This document shows positions 1 through 12,200 of a stretch of 64,000 bases of DNA, in pieces. The DNA is from Brachyhypopomus gauderio. Taxonomy: Eukaryota > Chordata > Actinopteri > Gymnotiformes > Hypopomidae. A model generated the notes under the pieces. It was not told the origin of the DNA and did no database searches. It was given only the letters and a program-made list of their open reading frames with translations. The position numbers and the translations under genes were made by a program. The number at the start of each line of letters is the position of its first letter. Within the stretch, counting starts at the first letter, position 1. The stretch lies in NCBI RefSeq assembly GCF_052324685.1, contig NW_027506873.1, positions 1,602,499-1,666,498 on the forward strand, written 5' to 3'.

Positions 1-1535
1 GTTGTGAAACGAAGTATTTACAATTTCAAGCATTTTCAAGTACTTTAGCCTAAATTCCAGCACATTCAAACCTGGAACACAATGCAACTTTAAAATTTGT
101 CAGGTAAATGTTTTTCCTTTCTTTTCTGCGCTCCAGATTTCTGTATTTACTTTAACTATCCACCACTGTATTTCCCGCTGTTGGGCGGGTACCAGCCGGC
201 TACGGTCGGTGCTGGATCAAACCATTTTCCAGTGGGAGGCGGGGGTGTATGCACTTAATGGAAAATATGCAGATAGGTAAAAAACATATATATTTGAGCC
301 ATTGAGCTTATTATGAGTACAGAATTTTATATTAATGAAAGATTTCAAGATTATTAAAAAATTATAGACTTTAAATAAAAAATAAATGGCTGGGCTCTTT
401 GATGGGCCCCCCTGGCCCTGGGGCCCGGGACAACAGACCCGGTTGTCCCCCCCTGTCGACGGGGCTGGTCATGGCTCTTCTGTTTTTATTCAGCTACTTT
501 TGTGTAAGAGCGGCATATACTTCTGTTTAAAGAGCTTCTCCGTGCAGTTTCCGCCTTCTTTTGGCAGATCTGTTAAGATGATTGGCTGCAGTAAAAAATG
601 ATTGACTGCTAACTCTGGCTGATAATTGGCTTAATAAAAATTGATTGACAACAAAAGTCTAGTATCTGATTGGCTGCATTCGAAAATGCATGCTCCGCCC
701 TTTACCCACGCCCACCGGGGCTCCGCCTGCAGCATTACATACCTGTATATGGCAAAATCGGAGATGAAGCAGGCGCACCTGAGAGGGACGTGCAGACCCG
801 CCGCAATAAAGTATGAGACACTAGTTCACTATGAGAGTATTCGCATGAAATAACGAATGTTCCGTGCATAACAGTGTGCCGAACGTCTTATTCAAATGTA
901 ATTCTCATTACAAAATTGTTTTACTTAAAAAAAAGATGTATTTTTTATCAGTAATTGGGAAATATATTTTATTGTGGTGATGTTCGTGGTCAACATCCTG
1001 TTGTAAGAAATTAGACCTGGGCTTGCGGGTCCAGGCCCAAGGAAACGGTAGTGAAAGCCCTGCATTAAACCAAGATACCTTTAATGTATCGTCGAAGCGG
1101 CGGATGTTAAATATTACAAACCGTGTTGCGCCTCTCCATCCCTATAGAAGCCCATTCCTGCCGCTTGTAGAAAAAAAGTCTATATAGTATCTCATAATTA
1201 TGTCGTAGTAGCCTCCTAGTATCTCATATTTATATCTTACTATCTCATAATGACTTACAATCTCTACTAAGATACTAAGTCATAATTATGAGATTGAAAA
1301 TCATTATTATGATACAGTAAGATATAAATATGTGATACTAAGTCATAATTATGAGATACTATATATGGACTTCTGTTTTTCAAGCGGTGGGAATGGGCCT
1401 CCATACTATCCAGCTTGTTGCGGGTGCATTTATTTATGTCCACAACCACGAAATTGGAGCCCATGTAGTCTCTTGAGGGTGTACGTTCTTTAAAAGTGTA
1501 ACAAACTAAATTCTGTAATTGTGTGTAACATTTAG
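1..1535. other. Septin intron (no exon seen)
   Basis: I see no P-loop exon (GESGLGKST type) here. The only clear structure is the hairpin repeat at about 1141-1410. The small ORFs at 386-601 and 641-853 have no recognisable domains. Confidence 0.6.
1141..1410. repeat. Foldback (hairpin) MITE-like repeat
   Basis: The sequence GCCCATTCCTGCCGCTTG, then AAGTCTATATAGTATCTCAT, on the left is repeated in reverse complement on the right (ATGAGATACTATATATGGAC, then CAAGCGGTGGGAATGGGC). Inner segments TCATATTTATATCTTACT also pair. Arms are about 120 bp and the whole is about 270 bp, ending some 125 bp before a septin exon. No clear target duplication or family assignment. Confidence 0.75.
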
Positions 1536-1659
1536 AGCGGATCAGCCAGACTGTGGAGATAACTAAACATACTGTTGACATTGAGGAGAAGGGGGTGAGA
1601 TTGAAGCTGACCATAGTGGACGCACCAGGGTTTGGTGATGCCATCAACAACACTGAATG
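1536..1659 (+). CDS. Septin exon: switch region, G3 motif
   Basis: Acceptor TTTAG at 1531-1535, donor GTATGT. Encodes [18 protein letters not shown] and then [14 protein letters not shown]. The G3 motif is DAPG where most septins have DTPG. The exon starts with the last two bases of a Glu codon. Confidence 0.9.
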
Positions 1660-3407
1660 GTATGTATCTAAGACAAGACAGGCCATATATACACTTTCAC
1701 ATACAGTAGCATTTGAAAATCACAGGTGAAATCTGCTTGTTTCAAACCCTATGTAAGAGTTTGTAAGGCTACTGGTATCCTGGGAAAGTCCAGTTAGTTC
1801 AACATTATTGTTTTGTGTAGCTGTAATTGCGTTTTGATGCACAAATCTGTCAAGACTGCTGCCAAATATATGGTGATGTATCTATCTGACAGAGGACACC
1901 ATCAAAACATGCAAATTAGAAGAATGTGTCAGATGCTTTATGAACGTGTTAAGCTCGCAATGTTCTCTTTGTAAACTGTGAAACCCTTAGCAGACTCTTA
2001 CTGCTTACTGCCTGTATATCTTGATGTAACTTATTGGAAGCTTCAGAAAACAATTCCATAATTTGGGCAGATTGATCAGAATGCATAATGTGTGCTTTCC
2101 TGTGCTCTAGCTGGAAGCCCATCACCGATTACATCGAGCAGCAGTTCGAGCAGTACTTTCGCCATGAAAGTGGCCTGAACAGGAAGAACATTCAGGATAA
2201 CCGTGTTCACTGCTGCCTGTACTTCATTCCTCCGTTTGGACATGGGTGAGCGCTTATGCACTATCAGCCCTTTTCTTGGGGAAAACAGGGCAGCATAAAG
2301 GTGTAATCAGGTTCTAAATGGGGTTTTTATTGTAAAAGTACAAGAGTGTCAGGTGCTGAATGTCTGTCTCGTGCTTTCACTCTTCTGTCCTGCCTCTCAG
2401 TTTGAGACCAGTGGATGTGGCATTCATGAAGGCACTTCAGGACAAGGTCAATGTTGTTCCCCTTATCTCCAAGGCTGACTGCCTGATGCCAGCAGAGATG
2501 AGGAAGATGAAGGACAGGGTAAGGGGGGGGCATTTCACACGCCACAGTCAGATCGCATGCCTTCACCCACACAAACGTTTGTGTCTTTGTGCATTAACGT
2601 AGGCAGTGTCAGGGTCGCTGTAATGTGTTTCAGTGGGTTTACTTGCTTGGTGCATACTTCATACTTCATACTTGGTGCATACTTCATACTTCATACTTGG
2701 TGCATACTTCTGCTCAAGATAAGAGAGGAGATTGACACTTTCGGAATCAAAGTGTATCAGTTCCCGGACTGCGATTCTGACGAGGATGAGGAGTTCAAGC
2801 AGCATGACCAAGAGCTGAAGGTCAGTGTTCTGACATGTGATTCGTGCACACACTTACAAGTTTGATAGATGGGATTGGCAGTAGTGTTAGGAGATAAAAA
2901 CCAGCATTTGTATTTATTTGTATTCTCACTGTTTGGTGCCATATACTAAACACAACAACCGATTAGTACATCTGAAACATTAGCAGTAATGAAGAAAATC
3001 TGATTTACTTTAAATCAAGAATGTATTTAGTTGGCATTTTAGTTAATCTAACTCTTGGAAAACTCTAGAAAACATTTGAGTTTGTGTGATATTCCCTGGC
3101 TGCAGACAGTGAACGAAATGTTGCTTTGTCAGATATTTTTTTCCTTGAGTGCTGATAGCAGTTGCAGGTGTGTCCTCTGAAGCGTTGTGCTATGCGACGC
3201 AGGAGAGCACACCGTTTGCTGTGATTGGGAGTAACACAGTGGTGGAGGCTAAAGGTCAGCGAGTGAGAGGAAGACTGTACCCATGGGGCATCGTGGAAGG
3301 TCAGCTCAACAGCACCAAGACTTATAATTCATGTGTTATATTTACATTTATGGGATTTAGCAGCCATTGATAATCTGTGTACCCATGTTGTCCATTCATT
3401 TTAATTC

Positions 3408-3486
<79 letters not shown>

Positions 3487-4298
3487 GCATTTGTGTATTA
3501 ATTTAAAGTTAGCACTCCTTGTTAGGGATTTAATCACTATGATTGTACAAAAGACAGCAGTGTGTGTGCCAAATGAGCTCCAGTCTCACCCCCTTCTCAA
3601 ATGGCACAATGGCAATCCTCGTTCTTGGTTTTTCTCTTGCATGTTTGGATGTTTGCCTGCAGTGGAGAATCAGACGCACTGTGACTTTGTGAAGCTGAGA
3701 AACATGCTAATTCGCACGCACATGCATGACCTGAAGGACATCACATGTGACATTCATTATGAGAACTACAGATCCCAGTGCATACAGCAGATGACCAGGT
3801 GCATGGGATTTCTACAATTTTCACAATTAATACATCAAGTGTTAGCAACATTAGCATTAGCATCTTTTTTGCAGTTTGATTGATCAACAGGTAAGCATTT
3901 TGAAATACAATAGGACAAGTATGTACCATTGTTTTTTATAATGAATTAAAGCAACTTGTCTTCTTTAGCAAACTGACTCAGGATAATCGTGTGGAGAGTC
4001 CCATCCCTATCCTGCCACTGGCTACCCCTGATGTGGACACAGAAAAGCTCATCAAAAAGAAAGATGAGGAGGTGAGAAAACGGATGCTGTTTGGTTTTTG
4101 GTTCTAGCACGGAATGAAATGTAAGAGAACTGACAATTCTGTTCAAGAGTTCAAACCAGATCTGAGTAATGAACGCCACCAGGCACCTGAGCGTTTGTGA
4201 AAGATGGCTGACACTCTCTCCTCGTCCAAATGCAGCTGAGGCGGATGCAGGAGATGCTGCAAAAAATGCAGCAGCAAATGCACGAGCACGATGTGTGA
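1536..4298 (+). CDS. septin5-like: Septin (SEPT2 group, septin 5-like), 3' eight coding exons
   Basis: GTP-binding cytoskeletal protein that assembles into hetero-oligomeric filaments at the cell cortex; septin 5 members are linked to exocytosis. Exons read at 1536-1659, 2111-2245, 2401-2518, 2719-2820, 3203-3299, 3663-3798, 3969-4071 and 4236-4298; they join in frame with AG/GT borders and end in TGA at 4296-4298, giving 291 residues. Visible landmarks are the G3 motif DAPG, the G4 motif SKAD, the septin unique element with [10 protein letters not shown], and a short C-terminal coiled coil [15 protein letters not shown]. Family members have about 370 residues, so roughly 80 N-terminal residues including the P-loop lie left of the window. 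Septin 5 is preferred over septin 4 or 2 from the ESPIPILPL region and short coil; the paralogue is not settled. Confidence 0.93.
2111..2245 (+). CDS. Septin exon: G-domain core
   Basis: Acceptor CTCTAG, donor GTGAGC. Encodes [16 protein letters not shown] and [17 protein letters not shown], strongly conserved in SEPT2-group septins. Confidence 0.93.
2401..2518 (+). CDS. Septin exon: G4 (SKAD)
   Basis: Acceptor CTCTCAG, donor GTAAGG. Encodes [17 protein letters not shown] and [14 protein letters not shown]. The G4 base-recognition motif is SKAD; AKAD is more common in the group. Confidence 0.93.
2647..2712 (+). repeat. 25-bp tandem repeat, 2.6 copies
   Basis: The unit TTGGTGCATACTTCATACTTC plus ATAC repeats and runs into the septin acceptor at 2718. 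Confidence 0.9.
2719..2820 (+). CDS. Septin exon: alpha4/beta6 region
   Basis: Acceptor CTCAAG, donor GTCAGT. Encodes [18 protein letters not shown] followed by an acidic DSDEDEEF stretch. The acceptor directly follows a 25-bp tandem repeat and has a poor pyrimidine tract. Confidence 0.9.
3203..3299 (+). CDS. Septin exon: septin unique element start
   Basis: Acceptor GACGCAG, donor GTCAGC. Encodes [20 protein letters not shown] and LYPWGIVE, the hallmark septin unique element. Confidence 0.93.
3411..3484 (+). repeat. (TG)37 microsatellite
   Basis: Pure TG dinucleotide tract in a septin intron. Confidence 0.98.
3663..3798 (+). CDS. Septin exon: septin unique element end
   Basis: Acceptor CCTGCAG, donor GTGCAT (weak). 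Encodes [20 protein letters not shown] and [13 protein letters not shown]. Confidence 0.92.
3969..4071 (+). CDS. Septin exon: pre-coil region
   Basis: Acceptor CTTTAG, donor GTGAGA. Encodes [20 protein letters not shown] and [10 protein letters not shown]. Confidence 0.92.
4236..4298 (+). CDS. Septin terminal exon: C-terminal coiled coil
   Basis: Acceptor AATGCAG. Encodes 20 residues of heptad-like Met/Gln-rich coil ending HEHDV and TGA. Confidence 0.9.
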   Translation: MRRMQEMLQKMQQQMHEHDV

Positions 4299-5531
4299 AG
4301 GTTCGCACGGAGGAGCCCGTCGCCAGCACCTCCACACTCATGGACAATGAGGAGGTGCGAGGAGGAACGTTGAACGTGCTCCTGTCTGCAGTGCCCTTCA
4401 CACAAACACCTGAGCACAATGCCACAGTCTGGATTTCAGTATTTACTGAATCCATTTTCAAATGGATTTCAGTATTTGCTATTAAAATGTTATGGTGGCT
4501 TTTAGGTGAAGGGAATACAGTCGGTGTAATATCAAACGTGAGACTGGGTGCCAAGCCACTCCCCTGTCTGAATATTAATACTCTGATTGTGCTTCTAATT
4601 TTAGACAGTGATTTTTTTTTTGTTGTTGTTGTTGATGTATGGTAGGCTACATCAAAACAAGGTTTAATTCATATTTGAATGTTTAGTAGTTTATTTACTT
4701 TTTATTTACTTTTAAATACTTTTAATTTTAACACTATACTACTACACGGTTTTATTTACAGTGAATGCTCCATGTTGAATGAAAAAAATTTGTGAGTTTA
4801 TTTTTATTTGCAGGTAGAAGAAAGGTTGAGAGGGTGTGTCGAAGTTAAAGTTGGACGAGTTGCATTTTTTATCTAACACATTTATTATAAAAGTAGCTTA
4901 ATGTAAGCTTTGTTTCCCTCAATAAGAGTATTTCCACTAGTTCTCCACGTCATTTATTTCTGTCATAATAAACATATACTGTACTGTAAATATTTAAAGA
5001 GCTTATGTTCTGTTTGTTTATAAAACTTTAACCTTAAGTTTATACTTTTAAAAAATCCGTCCTCTGTTTGCTAACTACCAACTGTCGTAATGAGATTCCC
5101 CCATATAGACATTTGTCTTTCTCTTTTATACAGACGTTTTTGTGACTATTTTTCTCTGACGCTGATATTGTAAAGCAATATGATGGCAAAGTCCGATTTT
5201 AAAATATTTCTCTTTTGCACGAGTCTTGTACAATGTCAAATATGCATATTGGTTCCTATGGTCATGATTGAAGATTACACTGCATAATCACATATTTATA
5301 TTATTATTATGTTACGTGTTTTAGGTAAATTTCTCTGCATGTTAAGCAGTGGTTGTAATGGTTAGCAAATTTTATGGGAAATAAAATAATTTTTTCTCAA
5401 CTGGGTTTGTTCGCTTTGGCAGAACAGACGTATGTAATGTTTTACAGCATTAACGTACTGCCACTCAAATGAACAGAAAGGTCTGATCAGGCTCTGGGTC
5501 TGATGAGGTATGAGGAACAACCACGAGAAAA
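4299..5531 (+). other. Septin 3' UTR and septin-MCTP intergenic gap
   Basis: No coding signal. Candidate polyadenylation signals AATAAA lie at about 4967-4972 and 5380-5385. The rest is AT-rich. Confidence 0.6.
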
Positions 5532-5564
5532 GGGGCGGAGTCGGACCTAACCTAACCTATATAA
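5532..5564 (+). promoter_or_regulatory. Candidate MCTP core promoter: GC box and TATA-like motif
   Basis: GGGGCGG at 5532-5538 and TATATAA at 5558-5564 lie about 195 bp before the MCTP start codon. Placement fits a short 5' UTR; no transcript evidence is available. Confidence 0.4.
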
Positions 5565-5757
5565 CGCAAGTACATTAACTTTTAAGCCAACTAGCTTTTA
5601 TCTTATATCACCAGAAAATAATTCTAATTCATGTAGGCTGCTTTCGGGATATAGTGTTTTTACAGGGTGAAAATTCTGGAAAGCTCTAAGACAATAAGGT
5701 TTGCTTTATGTAGGCTATTATCATAACCTTAACTCGTTAAGTTGTTGTCGGTGAAGC

Positions 5758-6237
5758 ATGGATCGACAACCCACTGATTCTGGCAAAGCAGATTCTCTGT
5801 CCCACCAGAGCAACTTAAGGAAACCCTTTCAAGGGAAATCTAAGCCATTTTTAAACTCCAAACTATTTAAGAAGGAGGTGAAAAAAGATAGCGTTGCTGC
5901 GCTTTTTAAAAAGAAAAAACAGCATGGTCTTATTCGAGGGATGTCTAACTCCCAGCCAAATCTGTTTAGCGGTGCTCCAGAAGCGGACCCGGAGGACGAG
6001 ACTCGCTGTGACACACGGGACTCTGGACAGTGCGGAATACAAGCGACAACATTGCTTGGTACATCTAACACAGATATGGTGCGCACAACTGGCCAGGTGA
6101 AAACAGCTGACCGTTCGCTGCCCACCATCTCGCATTTGGTACCACTACATCACAAAGACTCCCCTCGAGATGCACCATGCCTTCAGAGTGCCGTGAACGC
6201 GGCGGTTGGGCAGGAACTGCGGGACGAGAGTAACAGG
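5758..6237 (+). CDS. MCTP exon 1: N-terminal region
   Basis: ATG start; donor GTAAGT at 6238. Encodes 160 residues, Lys-rich early ([18 protein letters not shown]), then MSNSQPNLF, which resembles the SSSQPNL motif near the N-terminus of human MCTP1. No domain; probably disordered. Confidence 0.85.
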
Positions 6238-9200
6238 GTAAGTCGATTAAGCTGAGTTTCAGATCCCTCACGTAGCACGTTATTTTTGGTGTATCAGCAA
6301 TTAATGGGTTGAATTCTGTATCCATTAAATGTGCCATTAAATTATACGAATACAAATAAAAGCACGTACAGTAGTGTCCGATTGTATCTATTAAACTGCA
6401 AAAGCCTGAGATTCCAGCGAGTGTACAGTGTGGGACCAGTGTTTCGCATCTCCGTGGTAGTATGTAAAGATCAACTGACATGGTAGTTGTTGCAGTATGA
6501 CAGCCTATGTGTATACTTGTCATTGCATTCCAAATGCATAATGGTCGCTCAGATATCTCATCAACATTTGTTATATGTTGGGGACATCTGGGGAAACACT
6601 GGGGGAAATCCTTCCTTCAGACCACATACATTATATTGCCAAACGTATTTGCTCACCCATCCAAATTATCGGAATCAGGTGTTCCAACCACTTCCAAAGC
6701 CACAGGTTTATAAAATTAAGCACCTAGGCACGCAGACTGTTTTTACAAACATTTGTGAAAGAATGGGTCGCTCTCAGGAGCTCAGTGACTTCCAGCATGG
6801 AAATATAATAAGATGCCACCCTTTGCAACAAATCCAGTCATGAAATTTCCTCACTGCTAAATATTCCACAGTCAACTGTCAGCTGTATTAAAAGAAAATG
6901 GAAGTGTTTGGGATGACAGCAACTCAGCCATGAAGTGGTAGGTCACGTAAACTGATGGAGCGGGGTCAGCAGATGCTGAAGCACATAGTGTGAAGAGGTC
7001 ACCAACTTTCTGCAGGTCAATAACTACAGACATCAAATCTTCATGTGGCCTTGCACAAAGCAAGGTTCATAAATACAAATACTTTTGGCAATATAGTGTA
7101 CCTCTGCCTCTATACACCTGCCTTGCATGGACATCTCTTCTATGGTCAGGTGTAGCAGAAAGAGTATGCGCTCACACGCCTACATCTGCTCACCCTCTGT
7201 GTCTCTGGCGAGCAGTTTCCAAAAACGTGAAGCAAATCCAGTCTAAGACGGCTAAGACAGACCAACTCCACACTACACAGTTTAGTACTTTGTTTGTTTT
7301 TACCTGATGGGATTCTTCAGCTAAATCACAAATATTAATATTCAACTATGTATATTTCTGATGCTAGAAATAATTCTCAGGTTAGGATGTAGCTTTCTAT
7401 CACCATGGGGAAATACATTAAGAATCAGCCTACAGAGCTTTGAATTGCAAAACAGCAATGTTGTTGAAGCAAGACAATAACAGGGAAGTTTGTTTAAAAA
7501 CTAAATGCTGAGGTCATTTTCAGCTTATGCACTTCCTGTGCTAAAATTCTTGTAATTTCCTGAGTACTAACCAACAGCAAAAAGTCCTGAATTTAGAGGC
7601 CAGAATGTAGAGGCCTGTAGTGTTATGACAGAAAAGTACTGATTAACATGTCCTCTGAATAAATGAGTTATAAGTCTGGCAGAAAGTACACACTGAGTAA
7701 AATAATGTTTGCATAATCAAATATTTTTTCAGGATCCAGGATGAACAAGACAAAGTTTCACATACTTACTCTCCAAACATTTTACCTCAGCAAAAAAGAG
7801 AAATATAACATTTATATTTTTATTGGTTTTTTCATTTGAAGGCAGTTTTGTGAGGAAGATACAGCAAACAACCAAAGTTGACTTAGAAGAGCAATAAAAA
7901 AAATCATCAATACCATTACATCAGCAATATAAGATGATTATGATTGTTCATCCATGATGTTTACTGTAATTAGATCTTCATAGCACTATTAAATGCAGCA
8001 TATAATATCTTCATAATTATAATGACAATGATTAAAAATGATCACACATTCACTTGTTGTAAGCATAGACATGAGCATATATGGAAAGCCTTGGTTTGGA
8101 GTTTTCTGAAGTGGTGATCTTTCTTTGACTTTCTTTGACTGTGTAACTGAGTTCTGTTTAAGTTTGTATTTTGTGTGTAACATGTTTGTTTTATTTGATA
8201 TACCACAGAATGTGCAGCGTTCTTGTAATCAAAAGTTTAGCTAGCTTCCTTCAGAATATACTTACAGTATGCACTGACTGTGACTTATAGTTGCGTTGAC
8301 AACATGACTAAGTATTTTGAGTGCATTGTTCATAGTCAATGATACACAGTTAGATATTCTGATGGCACTGACAAATTGATTGACCTAAACAATTGCTTTT
8401 GAGGCAAAAACAAAGAATTCTGAGTGAAGTATGTGCTTTTGCAGGTATTCATTGAGTTTTACTGTTTGCACTAACTATTTTGAGAAATGCACTTGTTATG
8501 ATGCCAATGTAAACCATAATGTGAGAAATGTACAAAATAGACTATAATATAAGGTCTGTACTTGGTATTACCTGTAGGACCATAAGCTAATGGGACCAAA
8601 AAATAACACGGAACATACACTATAATGCAAAATGTATGTAGACTGTATTATTCACGCTGCAATTTTTTCACAAAAACAAATCTGAAATTTAGAAAAGACA
8701 GACAACTGTTTGACTGGAAAAAACTGAAATTAGAAACTTACTGTACTATACACATTCAAAACAACTTGAGCACATACAGCCTCCACTTGTTGAGGTGTGA
8801 AAATAGAACCTCTACCGCCCCTATGAGCTATTATTGATGTCCTATATGATATAAGAATGCAAAATAAAATTGAATAACATTTCAGAATTTATGTCAATGT
8901 GCAGCATTACATTTACCGCATTTACATTTACGGCATTTAGCAGACACTCTTATCCAGAGTGACTTACAAAGTGCTTTGCATCTGATCACAGAATTCATCC
9001 TAGGTAATAGTACGGATAGGCCAGAATTCAAGATATCATTGATTCAGACTACTACTAAATTACAGGAGTCAATGCCATTACCTAGTGTTTTGCAAGTTAG
9101 ACGTTTGCCAAGAAGCACAATTAACCATAAACAGACATACAATTTAAGAACAACGGCAAGTGGTATCAGATGAGTTAGTGCTCTGGTAAGAACTCAACAA

Positions 9201-12200
9201 ACAGGTGAGTCTTCAGTCTACGCTTGAAGATAGCAATAGACTCTGCAGTCCTAGCAGCTAATGGAAGATCGTTCCACCATCTTGGAGCCAGGACGGAGAA
9301 TAGTCTGGAGCTTTGTCTTCCATGAGACTTTAAACATGGAGTTTCGAGTCGAGCCAAGCTTGAGGTTCTGAGTGTTCGCTGGATGGATCGGCTTTTTACC
9401 ATGGACATCATGTAGGGAGGGGCCAGTCCATTTTTGGCTTTGTAAGCAAGCATCAAGGTTTTATAACTGATGCGTGCCGCTACTGGAAGCCAGTGAAGAG
9501 AGCGTAGCAGAGGAGTCACATGTGAGAACTTGGGGAGATTGAAGACCAGTCGTGCTGCAGCATTCTGAATTAGTTGTAGAGGTCTGATGAGCCGTATAGG
9601 AAGACTCGCAAGTAGGGAATTGCAGTAGTCCAACTTAGAGATTACTAGAGACTGCACAAGCACTTGAGTAGCTTCCTGTGAAAGGAAGGGTCATATTCTC
9701 CATATGTTGCAGAGGAGAAATCTGCAGAATCTGGTCAGCTTTGAAACGTGTTGAGAAGGACAACTCATTGTCCAAAGTTACACCCAGGCTTCGAGCAGTT
9801 TCTGATGGTGTTAACAGGGTGTTCTCAAAGGAAACTGTGAGGTTGTTGTATGGGTTTGGGGTTCCTGGAATGTACAGAAGCTCAGTTTTGCTAGGTTGAG
9901 CTTCAAGTGGTGAGCAGTCATCCATGAAGCAATATCTGCCAAGCATGCCGAGATATGCCTAGAAACCTGGGTGTCAGAATGAGGGAAGGAAAGAATTAGC
10001 TGGGTGTCATCAGCATAGCAATGATAAGAGAAACCATGAGACAAAATAATGTCACCAAGGGAACGAGTATATAAAGAGAAGAGAAGAGGGCCTAGGACTG
10101 AGCCTTGGGGGACTCCAGTGGAAAGTTTACATGGATTGGATGTAGATCCTCTCCATGTTACCTGATAGGAACGGTCTTCAAGATATGACTCAAACCATTT
10201 CAAATGACTCGAATGTGTGACTGAAACACATTTAAGAGATGGTCCTGGTGCTTGCTGGTCTTTCTTGGGTGCCCTGGAGCTTTTTTGGCAACAATGAAAC
10301 CTCTCTCCTTGAAGTTCTTGATGATGCGATAGATTGTTGACTGAGGTGCAATCTTTCTAGCTGCGATACTCTTCCCTGTTAGGCCGTTTTTGTGGAGTGC
10401 AATGATGACTGCACGTGTTTCTTTAGAGATAACCATGGTTAACAGAAGAGAAACAATGATGCCAAGCACCAGCCTCCTTTTAAATTGTCCAGTGGTGTCA
10501 TTCTTACTTAATCATGACAGATTGATCTCCAGCCCATTCCTCATCGACACCCAAACCTGTGTTAATGGAGCAATCACTGAAATGATGTTAGCTGGTCCTT
10601 TTAAGGCAGGGCTGCAATGAAGTTGAAATGTGTTTTGGGGGATAAAGTTCATTTTCTAGCCAAATATTGACTTTGCAATTAATTGCTGTTAAGCTGATCA
10701 CTCTTTATAACATTCTGGAGTATATGCAAATTGCAGTTGGGGTTAGGTGCTTTGGTCAAGGGCACCTCCGTCATGGTCTCAGGTCTGGGAATCGAACCCA
10801 CGACCCTCCGGTCACAAGACCAGTTCCCTACCACCAGGCCATAACTGCCCCTGCCCCTTTGTATCATTCTCAAAACTTTTGGCCATGACTCTAAAACAAA
10901 ACTCTTCCTCTGTTTTGTCCCCTCAGCCTTACACCACAGTCTTACCCCTCTTCTTGGCTGTTCATCCTGTATATGGCCTCATCTTTCCATTTTGAGACTT
11001 TGTGATTCTGCAGTGTTTAGCATCTATAAATGTTTGCCAATTACAGTAAAGGTTCATGAGACGCACCTCTGACCTATGGTTGAGACCATTGGATGATCTA
11101 AACCTTCACAAATTCCCTTTCTTACTGTAAGTGAATGTTCGCCTGCAAACAATTTACAGTTTTTCTCAGTTGCTTTGGTGCCTTTCTCACATCACTATTA
11201 ACATTTGCACAACAGTAAGTGAATTTCTCAAAACAAGTAGTACAAACTGCAAAACTTAGTGTCACTTGCTCAGAATGAATAGTTCATTCCTCAAAAGCAA
11301 GTATTATATCAATGAATCAAGTCACATCAATGGGACTGTGACTACTTGGCCAGGGAACAAGAACCTTAACTATTACTGTGGAACTGTAGAACCACCCTGC
11401 GACCACGGACTTGTGCTAACGGGTCGTCAAATGGAGGATGGGTTCCCTTTTGAGTTTTGGTCCTCCTGAGGTTTCTTCCTAATCCCCACCTTATAGGGAG
11501 TTTTTCCTCGCCACTGTCCCTTTGGCTTGCTCATTAGGGATCTGGACCCATACGATTGTAAAGCTGCTTTGTGACAACGTGTGTTGTGAGAAGCACTATA
11601 TAAATAAATTTGACTTTGACTTTGAAAGTATCTGTCATCAAAATAAAAACTCCTAACACCATTGTTTATGAACAAGATAGTCAAATGGCTTTGTCATGTT
11701 TTCATTATCCCAGTTCACTCTGTAAATGTTTTCAAGTGCAAAAAAACTCATTATAGTTACACACATAGTATACACATTATAGTTCCTGTCTGTCTGGCCA
11801 CATATTTGCATCATTTGCAGATTTACCACCAGCAGACCGCTGTCTGACCAAATCTGAGTGGTGAAAACGCACATTATCCCATATTACCACAAACTTGTTC
11901 AGAAGATCTCCATTTAGACCCCTCTCATTCTCAGGGATTATGTCCCTGTAAAGAGTGTCTAAAAAATAAAAAATTTAAGTCTAAATGTAAAATGTAAAAA
12001 GTTCTTTCCTCACTGTAATGTAATATCAATGTATGACACAGTAGTGCAGTGCAGATTGTTTTGTGCTGAGTTACTGTCCAGTATACACACCTGTTCTCCT
12101 GACGAAATGTTTGAATAATTGAATTTACAGTGGATCTTCCAACATTTGGCTGCACCCTTTGCCCAGCCTCAGCCATTTTGAGGTAATGATTGACTACATG

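Noticed and set aside
386..853. Two small ORFs before the septin exons
   Set aside because: No conserved domain, no P-loop, and no fit to the septin frame.
3946..4554. 202-residue minus-strand ORF
   Set aside because: Antisense to septin exons and intron; no recognisable protein.
4169..4645. 158-residue ORF over the septin 3' end
   Set aside because: Wrong-frame shadow; the septin exon at 4236-4298 reads in another frame with proper splice borders.
10735..10856. tRNA gene suggested by the GGGAATCGAACCCACGACCC segment
   Set aside because: The B-box-like piece is there but no full cloverleaf or acceptor stem can be formed; it fits a SINE-like repeat better.
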